Below, in pieces: positions 55,630 through 63,972 of a DNA stretch of 64,000 bases (positions within the stretch are counted from its first letter, which is position 1; every line of letters starts with the position of its first letter). The DNA is from Alistipes communis (GTDB lineage: Bacteria; Bacteroidota; Bacteroidia; Bacteroidales; Rikenellaceae). The stretch lies in the NCBI RefSeq assembly GCF_006542665.1, contig NZ_AP019735.1, forward strand, positions 2,542,001 through 2,606,000, read 5' to 3'. A model generated the notes under the pieces. The model was not told the origin of the DNA. It saw only the letters and a list, made by a program, of their open reading frames with translations, and ran no database searches. Both the position numbers and the translations under genes were made by a program.

Positions 55630-55755
55630 CAAAGATACGAAAAGTCGAGCGCAGAAGCAAGCGTTAGCTTGATTATGCCGAGACGGAGTATCTAAGACGC
55701 CAAAGATACGAATAAGCGAGGGCAAAAGCAAACTTGTCCGCATTTTGCCGAGGCG
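55630..55755 (-). promoter_or_regulatory. Two repeat units with promoters pointing into the Sua5-family gene
   Basis: On the minus strand TATCTTTG lies at 55637-55630 with TTG at 55660-55658, and again at 55708-55701 with TTTG at 55732-55729. Spacing is exactly 20 bases in both. The units, 71 bp apart, share the GCAAGCGTTAGCTTG-type palindrome and GCCGAG(A/G)CGGAG edge of the dispersed family. The first -7 element ends only 8 bp from the start codon, so that promoter would give a nearly leaderless message; the second gives a 5' leader of about 70 bases. Confidence 0.75.
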
Positions 55756-55830
55756 GAGGTTGGGATGCGGTCGAAAAAACGGTTTCCCGGTCGGAGGCGG
55801 ATGCGTGCCGTCTTCTTGTTTTCGAAGGAA

Positions 55831-56841
55831 TTACCTTATCTTCCGGCGGTTCAGCTCGGCCGAATAGGCGCGGGCGTTGGCGTTGTGTTCGCGGAGCGTG
55901 CGTGCGAAGTCGTGGTAGCCGTCGAACGTGGGGCGTGCGCAGAAGAACATGTAATCGTGTCGTTCGAAATCGAGTACAGCGTCGATGGCGTTGCGTCCCG
56001 GCATACAGATCGGCGACGGCGGCAGGCCTTTATTTATATAAGTGTTATAGGGCGACGGATATTTCAGGTGCCGGTGCAGGATGCGCCGCAGTCCGAACTC
56101 CTGCAAGGCGTATTTGACCGTCGGGTCGGCCTGCAAGGGCCAGCCTTTGCGCAGGCGGTTGATGTAGACGCCCGCGATACGGGGCATTTCGTCGCTCTGG
56201 CGGGTCTCCTCGTAGACGATCGAGGCGAGCGTCATCACTTCGAGGCGCGACAATCCGCTGCGCTGGCGCTTCGCGTCGCGTTGCGGCGTCCAGAAGCGGT
56301 CGTATTCGCGCCGCATCCGTTCGATGAACTGCGCCGGCGAAACCGTCCAATAGAATTCGTAGGTGTCGGGGATGAACATGGAAAAGAGCGTCACCGAATC
56401 GAAGCCCGCTTTCCTCGCCGTCGCGGGATCGGTCAGCGCGCCGACGATCGTCGCTGAGTCGGCCTCGATCTGCCGCGCCAGCTTGCCGGCAAGCTGTGCG
56501 GGGGTGCGGACGTTATTGATCGTCACCCGCACGGGCGTCTGCAATCCCAGTTTGAGCATACGTGCCACTTGTACGATGTTCATTCCCGGTTCCAGCACGT
56601 AGTGCCCGGGTTTGAACGACCGGTCGAGTTCGATATGGCGGGCGTAGAACCGGAAGAAGGCGGTGTGTGCGATCGCGGCGTCGAGCGAATCTTCGAGCGT
56701 GCGGTACTCCGATCCCGACCGCACGTAGAGCGACCGTCGTTCCAGTACGCAGTTTCCGTAAAAACCGTTGCGGAGGTAGATGCCGATGCCTGCGAGCAGC
56801 ACGACGAGGATGCAGAGGCCGATGATGAGTTTGCGACGCAT
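55831..56841 (-). CDS. mltG: Endolytic murein transglycosylase MltG
   Basis: The ATG at 56841 starts an N-terminal membrane anchor (MRRKLIIGLCILVVLLAGIGIYL); sequence upstream runs into a repeat array. The 336-residue protein has the MltG/YceG domain: TLASIVYEETRQSDEMPRIAGVY contains the catalytic Glu. LRKGWPLQADPTVKYAL, SPYNTYINKGLPPSPIC and MFFCARPTFDGYHDF are also conserved. It cuts nascent glycan strands in the periplasm. A repeat-borne promoter lies 18 bp upstream. Confidence 0.95.
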   Translation of the reverse strand: MRRKLIIGLCILVVLLAGIGIYLRNGFYGNCVLERRSLYVRSGSEYRTLEDSLDAAIAHTAFFRFYARHIELDRSFKPGHYVLEPGMNIVQVARMLKLGLQTPVRVTINNVRTPAQLAGKLARQIEADSATIVGALTDPATARKAGFDSVTLFSMFIPDTYEFYWTVSPAQFIERMRREYDRFWTPQRDAKRQRSGLSRLEVMTLASIVYEETRQSDEMPRIAGVYINRLRKGWPLQADPTVKYALQEFGLRRILHRHLKYPSPYNTYINKGLPPSPICMPGRNAIDAVLDFERHDYMFFCARPTFDGYHDFARTLREHNANARAYSAELNRRKIR

Positions 56842-56858
56842 TGCCGGGAATTTTCGAA

Positions 56859-57198
56859 CAAAGATAGTGCAAGCCGAGCGCAAAAGCAAACGAAGTTTGC
56901 GGTTTTGCCGAGGCGCCGCCTATCTAAGCGGGGCTTGTTCCCGCAAAGCGTGCAAGCCGAGCGCAAAAGCAAACGAAGTTTGCGGTTTTGCCGAGGCGCC
57001 GCCTATCTAAGCGGGGCTTGTTCCCGCAAAGCGTGCAAGCCGAGCGCAAAAGCAAACGAAGTTTGCGGTTTTGCCGAGGCGCCGCCTATCTAAGCGGGGC
57101 TTGTTCCCGCAAAGCGTGCAAGCCGAGCGCAAAAGCAAACGAAGTTTGCGGTTTTGCCGAGGCGGCGCCTGTCTGGGCGGGGCTTCGGCCCGCTCGAA
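56859..57198 (-). repeat. Tandem 83-bp repeat array with one intact promoter next to mltG
   Basis: Four units start at 56867, 56950, 57033 and 57116, exactly 83 bp apart, and are almost identical except for the divergent last one. Each holds the palindrome GCAAACGAAGTTTGC and the edge GCCGAGGCG. At the left end, TATCTTTG (56866-56859) lies 20 bases from TTTG (56890-56887) on the minus strand, a full promoter for mltG. In the inner junctions the matching -7 site reads CGCTTTGC, so those copies are probably inactive. The stretch 57199-57371 has no gene I can support. Confidence 0.85.
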
Positions 57199-57371
57199 GC
57201 GCCGTGCGGTTGTCGGGGACACCCGAATGGCGGGCGAGATACGAACGCTCCCGTTCCGCTCGGAACGTCGTGGGGAGCGGGAATCCGGCTGCTTTCCCTT
57301 GTCGTTTCCTCTGTTCCGGTACGCAGATGCGCCGCACGGCGACTCTTTTTTGCGAATTTTCCGTTTTCTTT

Positions 57372-57401
57372 TTGCGCTTTTGGAAAAAAGAGTTACTTTT
57401 G
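57372..57401 (+). promoter_or_regulatory. Promoter of the SRP RNA
   Basis: TTG at 57372-57374 is followed after 19 bases by TACTTTTG at 57394-57401. The RNA would start about six bases later. Confidence 0.8.
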
Positions 57402-57406
57402 CACTC

Positions 57407-57503
57407 GGGTAAGTCTTATACGACCAGCTCCTGTAGAATCCCCCAGGCAAGGAATTGAGCAAGGGTATACGGTTGTAGCGGTGCGATATAAGTAGCTTAC
57501 CCA
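57407..57503 (+). ncRNA. ffs: Signal recognition particle RNA (bacterial small type)
   Basis: The ends pair as GGGTAAG (57407-57413) with CTTACCC (57496-57502), closing a hairpin of about 97 nt. The inner part has the Bacteroidota SRP RNA pattern: CAGCTCCTGTAGAATCCCCC, AGGCAAGGAATTGAGCAAGGG in the region that holds the internal loops bound by Ffh, and GGTTGTAGCGG on the return strand. A promoter precedes it and a T run follows (57504-57509). The identification is by recalled consensus and not by a covariance search. Confidence 0.85.
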
Positions 57504-57636
57504 TTTTTTATCGCCCTGCGGGCGCAGCGACCGTCGCTGTGCGGCTGCGATTCCGCTGCAAATCCCTTTTTGAAATACTTCGTCTGCGGAGTCTGTAAGA
57601 GCGGCAAAACCTTCCGGATTGTCCGATAAAACGAGC

Positions 57637-57669
57637 GGATCGGGACAGTCGTTCAGATTGTCCCGATCC
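57637..57669 (-). terminator. Terminator downstream of the Yip1-like gene
   Basis: A perfect 11-bp stem pairs 57637-57647 (GGATCGGGACA) with 57659-57669. It lies 26 bp past the stop codon at 57696; the following minus-strand sequence GCTCGTTTTAT is moderately T-rich. Confidence 0.65.
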
Positions 57670-57695
57670 TCCGGTATTCCCTTTCGTCGTTTTCG

Positions 57696-58271
57696 CTACC
57701 AGTTCAAGTGCCAGCCGTGCCGCAGCGTTTGAAGAATGATTGCGAGCAGGATGGCCGCGAGGACATAGCATCCGGCGTAGACGGCGATGCTGCGGAGGCC
57801 CTTCGCGTGCGTCGCACGGCAGAATGCCTGCCAACCCCAGATCATGCTCCAAATGCCGCACAAAACGGTGACGCTGCCCAAAACGGCCGAACCTCCCGCC
57901 TGCATCGTCTCTTGCAGCGGCGAAACCGAGCCGTTGCCGAGCGGCAGCAGCCATGCATAGAGCCATGCGCTGCCGGCACTCGCCGCAAGACGCGGAATCT
58001 GTGCGAAGAGCAAGCCGCCGAAGAGCGCCGTCGCGTCGGCCGGAAACCGGCGGCGGAGCCGGTCGGCACCGTAGAGCAGTGCGGGCAGAACGAATGCCTG
58101 CATCAGCACGACCAGCAGTTGTCCGCCCAATTCGACCGTCTGGTTCTGGTAGATCCGCACACCCCAGATGGCGAAGCCGTAGCCCACCGTTGCCGACAGG
58201 CCCCATGCGAACAGCTTATGAGGAGCGACGCTACCGAACGGATTCGGGAACTTGCTTATCGTTTGTTCCAT
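57696..58271 (-). CDS. Yip1-like small membrane protein
   Basis: From the ATG at 58271 the frame encodes 191 residues with about five hydrophobic segments. The short N-terminal part (MEQTISKFPNPFGSVAPHK) precedes the first one. The spacing of segments and the pattern IWSMIWGWQAFCRATHAKG resemble Yip1-domain proteins, but the match is weak. The gene overlaps the end of the LTA-synthase-like gene by 16 bp, so the two are probably co-expressed. The function is unknown. Confidence 0.65.
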   Translation of the reverse strand: MEQTISKFPNPFGSVAPHKLFAWGLSATVGYGFAIWGVRIYQNQTVELGGQLLVVLMQAFVLPALLYGADRLRRRFPADATALFGGLLFAQIPRLAASAGSAWLYAWLLPLGNGSVSPLQETMQAGGSAVLGSVTVLCGIWSMIWGWQAFCRATHAKGLRSIAVYAGCYVLAAILLAIILQTLRHGWHLNW

Positions 58272-60313
58272 TGCGAGGAGGTCTGATAGAGCGAAATGGC
58301 ACGATTGAGGTGCGTGCTGTCGATCGCCTCGGTGCGTTCCAGCGCGTAGGGATCGTCGTCCGTCGGCCGCAGCAGGAATTGTTCCGCACGGTCGACGGGC
58401 GAGAGCACCGTGAAGCGGTCGCCTTCGAGGTAGCCCAAGTCCTGGTAGGTCGCCACGAACGCCCGTTCGCGGAAGTCGTCTGCGAGGATGTCGCGTCCGT
58501 AGAACCACGAGTCGTAGTCCATACCCAGCAGCGAGAAGAGCGTCGGCATCAGGTCGATCTGCGACGCGGTCTTGCCGACGCTGCCCGGTGTGACGAAGGC
58601 GGGAGCGTAGATCATCGCCGGAATATGGTACTTTTCGAGCGGGATCTCGGTTTTGCCGGCGCTCGACGCGCAGTGGTCGGCCGTGATGACGAAGACCGTA
58701 TTGTCGAACCACGGTTCGCAGCTCGCCGCGTCGAGGAACCCGCCCAGCGCATAGTCGCTGTACATCACGCCGCCGGCGCGCGATTTGGCGTCGTTGGGGA
58801 TCGGGATGCGCCCTGCGGGATAGGTGTAGGGGCGGTGGTTGCTCACGCTCATGATGTGGGCGAAGAAGGGGCGGCCGCTGCGGGCGCGCTGGCCGAGCGT
58901 GCGGATGGCCTTGGCGTAGGAATCTTCGTCCGAGACGCCCCAGATGTTCTGGAAGGTGATCTCGTCGGGTGCGTACTGCTTTTGATCGACGATTTCGTAG
59001 CCGTTGCCGCCGAAGAAGGTCTCCATGTTGTCGAAATAGCTGTTGCCGCCGTAGAAGTAGAGTACGTCGTAGCCCTTGTCGCGCAGCATGGCGCCCGTGG
59101 AGTGCATGCCGGCGTTGCGGGGGCGTTTGATGATGCTCTGTCCGGGACAAGGCGGCAGCGAGAGCGTCACGGCTTCCAGTCCGCGTACCGTGCGGTTGCC
59201 CGTGGCGAAGAGCCGGTCGAAGACCAGCGCCTTGCCGCAGAGCGAGTCGAGGCGGGGCGTGAGGCCGTCGGAACTTCCGTAGCGCGCCATGAACGATGCG
59301 CTCATGCTTTCGAGCGTTACGAGCACGATGTTGGGGTGCCGTTCCTCGTTCGGCGAGGTGATGTAACGGTGATTCTGCCCTTCGCTCCGGTATTCGTCGT
59401 GGACGAGTGCCGCGGCCCGGTCTTCGGGCAGCGTGCGGTAGAATTGCATGTAGTCGAGTTCGTTTTTGAGGAACGCCTCGTAGAACTTATAGAGTCCGTT
59501 GGCCTGCAATTCGTTGTAGTATACGTTGTCGCTCGTCTGGAACCGCGTGTTGAAGGGCAGCATCCACAGGGCGACGCCCGCCATGGCCAGATAGATCGGC
59601 GAGGCGACGAGTTTCCACCTGCCGGTTTTGAACGCCTCGGCGGCGCGGATGTCGCGGCGGAAGAGCCACCACGTGACGGCGACGGTCAGCGCGACGATCA
59701 GCGTCGCCAGCGGGACGATCGGGTAGGACTCCATGATGTTGCCCACCACCTCGTTCGTGTAGACCAGATAGTCCACGGCGATGAAGTTGTAGCGCACGCC
59801 GAATTCGTTCCAGAAATAGTATTCGCTGACGGCGTTGAAGAGGATCGCGCCGACGTAGATCGCGAGCAGCGCGGCCAGCCATCCCTTCGACCACAGCGGT
59901 TGCAGCCGCGGCACGAAGAGCCGCAGGGCGAAGCTGCCGGCCCAGTAGCCCAGCACGATCGTGGCGACGAGCGGCGCTGCGCTGCCGTATTCGTCGAAGA
60001 TCGTGTTGCAGAAGGCGACGTAGCAAAACGCCGCCGTCAATACGCCGAGCAGGACGTATCCCGTCGGGCGGTCGTATTTCCGCTTCGAGAGCGTGAGCAG
60101 GAAGAGCCACAGGAAGACATAGCCGAGCGTCAGGGCGCAGAGGTCGTTCAGGGCGCCCAGTCCGAAGACGGCGACCCATTGGAGGAAGCCGAAGCCCAGC
60201 TCGGAGGTCTGTTCGTTGAACAGCAGAACGATGCGCAACAGCGTGCAGACGACGAGCGTCAGCGCTGCCAGCCGCAGGTAGATTCTGAAAAAACGGTTGA
60301 GATTTTGAGACAT
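58256..60313 (-). CDS. LTA-synthase/MdoB-like sulfatase-superfamily membrane enzyme
   Basis: The ATG at 60313 gives MSQNLNRFFRIYLRLAAL, the start of five membrane helices; upstream sequence lies in a hairpin. The 685-residue protein then has an alkaline-phosphatase-fold domain with NIVLVTLESMSASFM (metal Glu), GNRTVRGLEA (nucleophile Thr375), FVITADHCAS (Asp-His) and IPAMIYAP. Relatives transfer phosphoglycerol or phosphoethanolamine onto envelope glycans. Gram-negative Bacteroidota lack lipoteichoic acid, so the acceptor here is unknown. Confidence 0.88.
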   Translation of the reverse strand: MSQNLNRFFRIYLRLAALTLVVCTLLRIVLLFNEQTSELGFGFLQWVAVFGLGALNDLCALTLGYVFLWLFLLTLSKRKYDRPTGYVLLGVLTAAFCYVAFCNTIFDEYGSAAPLVATIVLGYWAGSFALRLFVPRLQPLWSKGWLAALLAIYVGAILFNAVSEYYFWNEFGVRYNFIAVDYLVYTNEVVGNIMESYPIVPLATLIVALTVAVTWWLFRRDIRAAEAFKTGRWKLVASPIYLAMAGVALWMLPFNTRFQTSDNVYYNELQANGLYKFYEAFLKNELDYMQFYRTLPEDRAAALVHDEYRSEGQNHRYITSPNEERHPNIVLVTLESMSASFMARYGSSDGLTPRLDSLCGKALVFDRLFATGNRTVRGLEAVTLSLPPCPGQSIIKRPRNAGMHSTGAMLRDKGYDVLYFYGGNSYFDNMETFFGGNGYEIVDQKQYAPDEITFQNIWGVSDEDSYAKAIRTLGQRARSGRPFFAHIMSVSNHRPYTYPAGRIPIPNDAKSRAGGVMYSDYALGGFLDAASCEPWFDNTVFVITADHCASSAGKTEIPLEKYHIPAMIYAPAFVTPGSVGKTASQIDLMPTLFSLLGMDYDSWFYGRDILADDFRERAFVATYQDLGYLEGDRFTVLSPVDRAEQFLLRPTDDDPYALERTEAIDSTHLNRAISLYQTSSQWNKR

Positions 60314-60339
60314 GGGGTTATGAAGAATGAGCCTGAGAA

Positions 60340-60371
60340 TGCCCGAAACGGACTGCGGTCCGTTTCGGGCA
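60340..60371 (-). terminator. Strong hairpin between two co-directional membrane-protein genes
   Basis: A perfect 14-bp stem (60340-60353 with 60358-60371, TGCCCGAAACGGAC arm) has a TGCG loop. It is not followed by a T run on the minus strand. It lies between the 201-residue membrane protein gene and the LTA-synthase-like gene, and may act as attenuator or RNA stabiliser. Confidence 0.6.
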
Positions 60372-60392
60372 TGATCGAAAAACGTCTGTCGG

Positions 60393-60998
60393 TTATTGTA
60401 CGTTGTCTTTGAGTTGTCGCCAGAACGAAGCGTTGATCGCCAGCGAGATCGACATGATGACGGCAACGAGCGCCAGCATGACGACGAAGGTGATGAATCC
60501 CACGTCGATCGCCGCGCAGATCCAGGCGAAGATGCCTGCTATGACGTAGGCTGCGACGACGAACGCCAGCAGGACGAAGAACATCGTCCACTTGCTGCCG
60601 TAGGTCGCCTCGTTGCTGGCCGAGATCGCCTGCATCGGATTCTTTTTCTTCTCGAAGAGGAAGAAGTAGGCGAGACTCCATGCGATCGAGAGCACGATGC
60701 CCGGTACGATCATGAAGAGCGAGGCGATGAAGACCGGAATGATCATCAGGCCGGTCGTGATGAGAAAATCGCCCATGTATTTGCGATACTTCGCGTCGAA
60801 GATGCCGAGCGGCGAGATGACGCCGCCTTTGGCCAGTTCGATCGGCAGCATGTTGATGGCGATCGTGGTGCCGACGTTGATGTAGGGCACCCAGATCGTG
60901 AGCAGCCACAACACCACGCAGCCGATGATCGACGGCGCATTCTTGACACCGATTTCCAGCGCTTCGGCGAAGGTGAGTCGGAAAGATACTTTGTTCAT
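60393..60998 (-). CDS. Integral membrane protein of unknown function
   Basis: The ATG at 60998 starts MNKVSFRLTFAEALEIGVKN, followed by six hydrophobic segments over 201 residues, including IIPVFIASLFMIVPGIVLSIAW and a conserved-looking FFLFEKKKNPMQAISAS loop. The layout resembles membrane domains seen in glycerophosphodiester phosphodiesterase-like or DUF975-type proteins, but I would not name a family. It may belong with the LTA-synthase-like gene downstream. Confidence 0.7.
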   Translation of the reverse strand: MNKVSFRLTFAEALEIGVKNAPSIIGCVVLWLLTIWVPYINVGTTIAINMLPIELAKGGVISPLGIFDAKYRKYMGDFLITTGLMIIPVFIASLFMIVPGIVLSIAWSLAYFFLFEKKKNPMQAISASNEATYGSKWTMFFVLLAFVVAAYVIAGIFAWICAAIDVGFITFVVMLALVAVIMSISLAINASFWRQLKDNVQ

Positions 60999-61196
60999 AA
61001 GCGTTTGTTTTTTGAGAGCGATTATTCGGAGCATTTCGGTTTTCCGCATCCGCAGCGCACGACAGCGACCGCTCTTTCCGCTGCGGAATTTCCGTGCGGC
61101 GGGAGAGGGTAGGCGCGGTTCGTGCCTGAGATCGGGATCGGGTGCGTTCCGGCCCGATTCCGGGCTTGCGGACGGGCGTCGGGTCGGAACTCCGGA

Positions 61197-61226
61197 CAAA
61201 AATAACTTATTTTGTCCGCCGTGCAA
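61197..61226 (-). promoter_or_regulatory. Candidate promoter overlapping a palindrome
   Basis: On the minus strand TTG (61226-61224) and TATTTTTG (61204-61197) are 19 bases apart. The -7 element lies in the near-perfect palindrome 61193-61218 (CGGACAAAAATAA arm), a possible operator. Confidence 0.55.
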
Positions 61227-61309
61227 AATATTTACGCCATTATTTGCCGGCCGGGCCGCCGGATCGCCGGCGTCGTGTCGTATGCGGCAGCGGGCTGCGG
61301 TCGAACGAA

Positions 61310-61346
61310 AGATGCGTATGGCGGACGGATTCTGCCATACGCATCT
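61310..61346 (-). terminator. Terminator downstream of the toroid-like lipoprotein gene
   Basis: A perfect 13-bp stem pairs 61310-61322 (AGATGCGTATGGC) with 61334-61346, 22 bp past the stop codon. The tail has few T residues. Confidence 0.6.
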
Positions 61347-61367
61347 GCGGTGCGGGGTGTCGGAAGG

Positions 61368-62990
61368 TTATTTTTGTCTCTCGGCGAGGAGCTTTTCCAG
61401 TCGCAGCAGCGAGGAGATGGAGGAGTAGGAGCAGTTGATCCAGTACGTGCGGTTGCGGTCGCTCTTCGTGGGGCGGAAGTCCCATGTGGTGGGAATCTGC
61501 CCGTTGACCGCGTTCTGCACGACGGTGATGTTGTCGATGAGCGCTTTGCCCTTGGCCAGGTAGATTTCCTCGCCGGTAGCCTCGTAGAGGCTGAGCATCG
61601 CGTCCGCGACGTTGCAGGCGCTGTTGTCGACCGGTTTCTGGTATTTGTACTGCTCGTAGACGCAGGGCGTTGCCTTGTCCTTGATCCCGTTCTCGGTGAG
61701 CGGCGTGTCCCAGAAGGTGAACTGATCCTCGCTGAAACGGGCGAGATCGACGGCATCGGCCAGATCTTCGGCCGAAGGCGCTTCCTTCGAGAGCAGGTAG
61801 GCGGCGTAGGGCGCCGCCGTGCAGTTGGTCAGGTTTTCGTAGGGTTGCAGGCCCAGGACCGTCACGTCTTCGAACTGTCCCGTCATGTCGAAATTGCGGA
61901 TCGCCACGTCGCGCATCCACCGCTCGCCTTCGGCCTGCGCTTCGGCGTAGGTTTCCACGCCGTAGTCGGCTTTGAGACGCTGGAAATAACGCAGCAGGGG
62001 GTGCAGCATGGCGCAGGCGTCGTTGACCGGTTCGCCGGTGACGAAATCGACCTTGATCGGCAGCGAACCGTCTTCGCGCTGCAACCGCACGTAGGTGTCG
62101 GCGATGCCGAGCGCACGATCGTAATAGGTCTTGTCGCCCGTCAGGTCGTAGAGATCCAGGAAGGCGTGGCCGGCCGAAGCGGCCTCCATCGTCATCGTCT
62201 TGTTCTGGTTCTCGGTGCGTTTGGAGGCGATCAGATCCTTGTAATAAGTAGGCGGGAAGAAGGCGAGCGGATCGCCTGCGGGGCGGCTCTGGTCGATCAG
62301 GAACTGCGCGGCGTTGCGGGCGATGCGCGTCGCCTGCTCCTTATGGGCGGGAAGCAGGCGTGCGAGCAGCGCCTCCGCACGGATCGTCGCGCCGATGATC
62401 TTGCAGGGGTAGGTGTTGTGGCGGTAGTTCATATCGGGTTCGGTGTGCTCGGCCCAGTACTGGATCTCCGGCATCCGGTGGATGTAGAGCAGGCCCATGA
62501 GCGCGGCCTGGCGGTAGTCGCGCACCGCCGGCGTATAGGGGCCCGTGAAGGGATAGTCGCGGAGGAACTCGCGTTCGCCTGCCTTGCCGAGCACCTTTCC
62601 CGAAGCGTCGAGGCCCTCGACCGTGAGGCGGACTCGACCGACCGGAATCTCGCCCCAGACCGGCGTAAGGGCGGCTTTCGGCGAGTCGGCGGTGAAACTC
62701 CACGACGCTTGCGTTTCTTCGCCGAGCGGGACGACGGTGAACCGGTAGTTCGCGGCGCCGGCCACCTCGTCGAAATCGAACGCCGGGGCGTAGATGAACT
62801 TTTTGGCGAATCCGTTCCAGAAGGGGTTGCGTCCCTCGTAGCCAGGGCGGATCGGGCGGAGGTACTGTTCGGCCGCCTGCGCGTTGATGGCCGCGTAGTC
62901 GAGCGAAGCGTCGGCGGTTCCGCAGTCGGAGCCGCAGCACCCGCAAAGGAGGGTGCAGGTCATGAGAAGGGTGATGGTAAGTAGTTTCAT
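61368..62990 (-). CDS. Lipoprotein with alpha/alpha-toroid-like domain, function unknown
   Basis: The 540-residue protein has a lipoprotein signal (lipobox TCTLLCGC). An FN3-like beta region follows (residues 70-145, FDEVAGAANYRFTVV), then repeated helical hairpins of the six-hairpin glycosidase type, such as AGHAFLDLYDLTGDKTYYDRALGIADTY and AMLSLYEATGEEIYLAKGKALI. Toroids like this occur in glycoside hydrolases, lyases and epimerases; no catalytic pair stands out, so I name no family. It stands alone, divergent from the thioesterase gene; TATATTTG at 63073-63066 may be its -7 element. Confidence 0.7.
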   Translation of the reverse strand: MKLLTITLLMTCTLLCGCCGSDCGTADASLDYAAINAQAAEQYLRPIRPGYEGRNPFWNGFAKKFIYAPAFDFDEVAGAANYRFTVVPLGEETQASWSFTADSPKAALTPVWGEIPVGRVRLTVEGLDASGKVLGKAGEREFLRDYPFTGPYTPAVRDYRQAALMGLLYIHRMPEIQYWAEHTEPDMNYRHNTYPCKIIGATIRAEALLARLLPAHKEQATRIARNAAQFLIDQSRPAGDPLAFFPPTYYKDLIASKRTENQNKTMTMEAASAGHAFLDLYDLTGDKTYYDRALGIADTYVRLQREDGSLPIKVDFVTGEPVNDACAMLHPLLRYFQRLKADYGVETYAEAQAEGERWMRDVAIRNFDMTGQFEDVTVLGLQPYENLTNCTAAPYAAYLLSKEAPSAEDLADAVDLARFSEDQFTFWDTPLTENGIKDKATPCVYEQYKYQKPVDNSACNVADAMLSLYEATGEEIYLAKGKALIDNITVVQNAVNGQIPTTWDFRPTKSDRNRTYWINCSYSSISSLLRLEKLLAERQK

Positions 62991-63197
62991 TAAGTCGGCG
63001 TCTTTTGACCGGAGAGCCTGCCGGGGTTAAAAGGTTATTGAATGAGGTTGGTATGGAAATACCCACAAATATAATGTTTTTTCGTTTCGTGCGGATGCGC
63101 GGCGACCGGAATATCGTGTTTTTGACGTCGTGCGGTGCGTGCGATTCGAAAATAAATCGTATCTTCGAGACTGCAAAATGTAAAAACAGTAAAAGCC

Positions 63198-63926
63198 ATG
63201 GCAACTAAAACTGCATATCCTTTTCGGGTGGAACCGCAGGAGGTCGATTTCTCGCTGCGCATCACCCTCGTGGCGCTGGGCGGAAACATCCTCAACATCG
63301 CGGGTATCGACGCCCATACCAAGGGGTTCGGGGTGGACGCCCTGAACAAGGACAACTTCTCGTGGGTGCTTTCGCGCATCGCCTTCGAGTTCGATTACCG
63401 TCCCGAGGAGTACGTGAAGTACGAGATTGCGACGTGGATCAGCGACTACGGCCGGATGCTCTCGACGCGTAATTTCGAACTGACCGACCAGACGGGCGTG
63501 TGTTTCGGCCGCGTGGTGTCGCAATGGTGTATGCTCGACTTGTCGAAGCGGACGGCCGTCGACCTGCGGGCGGTGGCCGAGAGTCATAACGACGCGATCG
63601 TGGAGTGCCCGTCGCCGGCCGAAAAGCCGCGCAAGGTGCCCGCACCCGATGCGGAACCGGTGCTGACCCACAAGGTCGCCTATTCGGACATCGATTTCAA
63701 CCGCCATGTCAATACGATGCGCTACATCGAGATGATGCTCGACGTGCTGCCGATCGAACGCTTCGCGGAGGAGCGCCCGCTGCGGCTGGACATCAATTTC
63801 CTCAAAGAGGCGCGTTACGGCCAGACGCTCTCGGTGGCGCTCGAAGAGCGCGGTTCGCAGACGCTCGTCGAGATTCGCAGCGATGCCGGCGCGGCCCTCT
63901 GCCGCGGGGCGTTCGAATGGCGGTAG
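63198..63926 (+). CDS. Acyl-ACP thioesterase
   Basis: The 242-residue cytoplasmic protein has the double hot-dog layout of acyl-ACP thioesterases. The second hot-dog has YSDIDFNRHVNTMRYIE with the conserved Asn and His pattern of FatA/FatB-type enzymes. The first has GGNILNIAGIDAHTKGFG. It releases free fatty acids from acyl carrier protein. The TATCTTCG at 63160-63167 may be its -7 element, without a clear -33 site. Confidence 0.88.
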   Translation: MATKTAYPFRVEPQEVDFSLRITLVALGGNILNIAGIDAHTKGFGVDALNKDNFSWVLSRIAFEFDYRPEEYVKYEIATWISDYGRMLSTRNFELTDQTGVCFGRVVSQWCMLDLSKRTAVDLRAVAESHNDAIVECPSPAEKPRKVPAPDAEPVLTHKVAYSDIDFNRHVNTMRYIEMMLDVLPIERFAEERPLRLDINFLKEARYGQTLSVALEERGSQTLVEIRSDAGAALCRGAFEWR

Positions 63927-63948
63927 CCCCGTTGCATAATCATGTCGG

Positions 63949-63972
63949 GGCCGTATCCTGCGGGATGCGGCT
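63949..63972 (+). terminator. Terminator after the thioesterase gene
   Basis: A 10-bp stem with two wobble pairs (63949-63958 with 63963-63972) and a TGCG loop is followed by CCGTCTCTTTT, 22 bp past the stop codon. Confidence 0.7.

Larger units (their letters stand above)
60999..61367. other. Intergenic stretch with long leader, promoter and hairpins
   Basis: No gene is visible. It contains the candidate promoter at 61197-61226, a palindrome overlapping it (61193-61218), a terminator-like hairpin (61310-61346), and a GC-rich leader of about 190 bases before the membrane-protein gene that starts at 60998. Confidence 0.55.

Noticed and set aside
56867..57198. CRISPR array
   Set aside because: The 83-bp units are directly adjacent near-identical copies with no variable spacers, and no cas genes are present.
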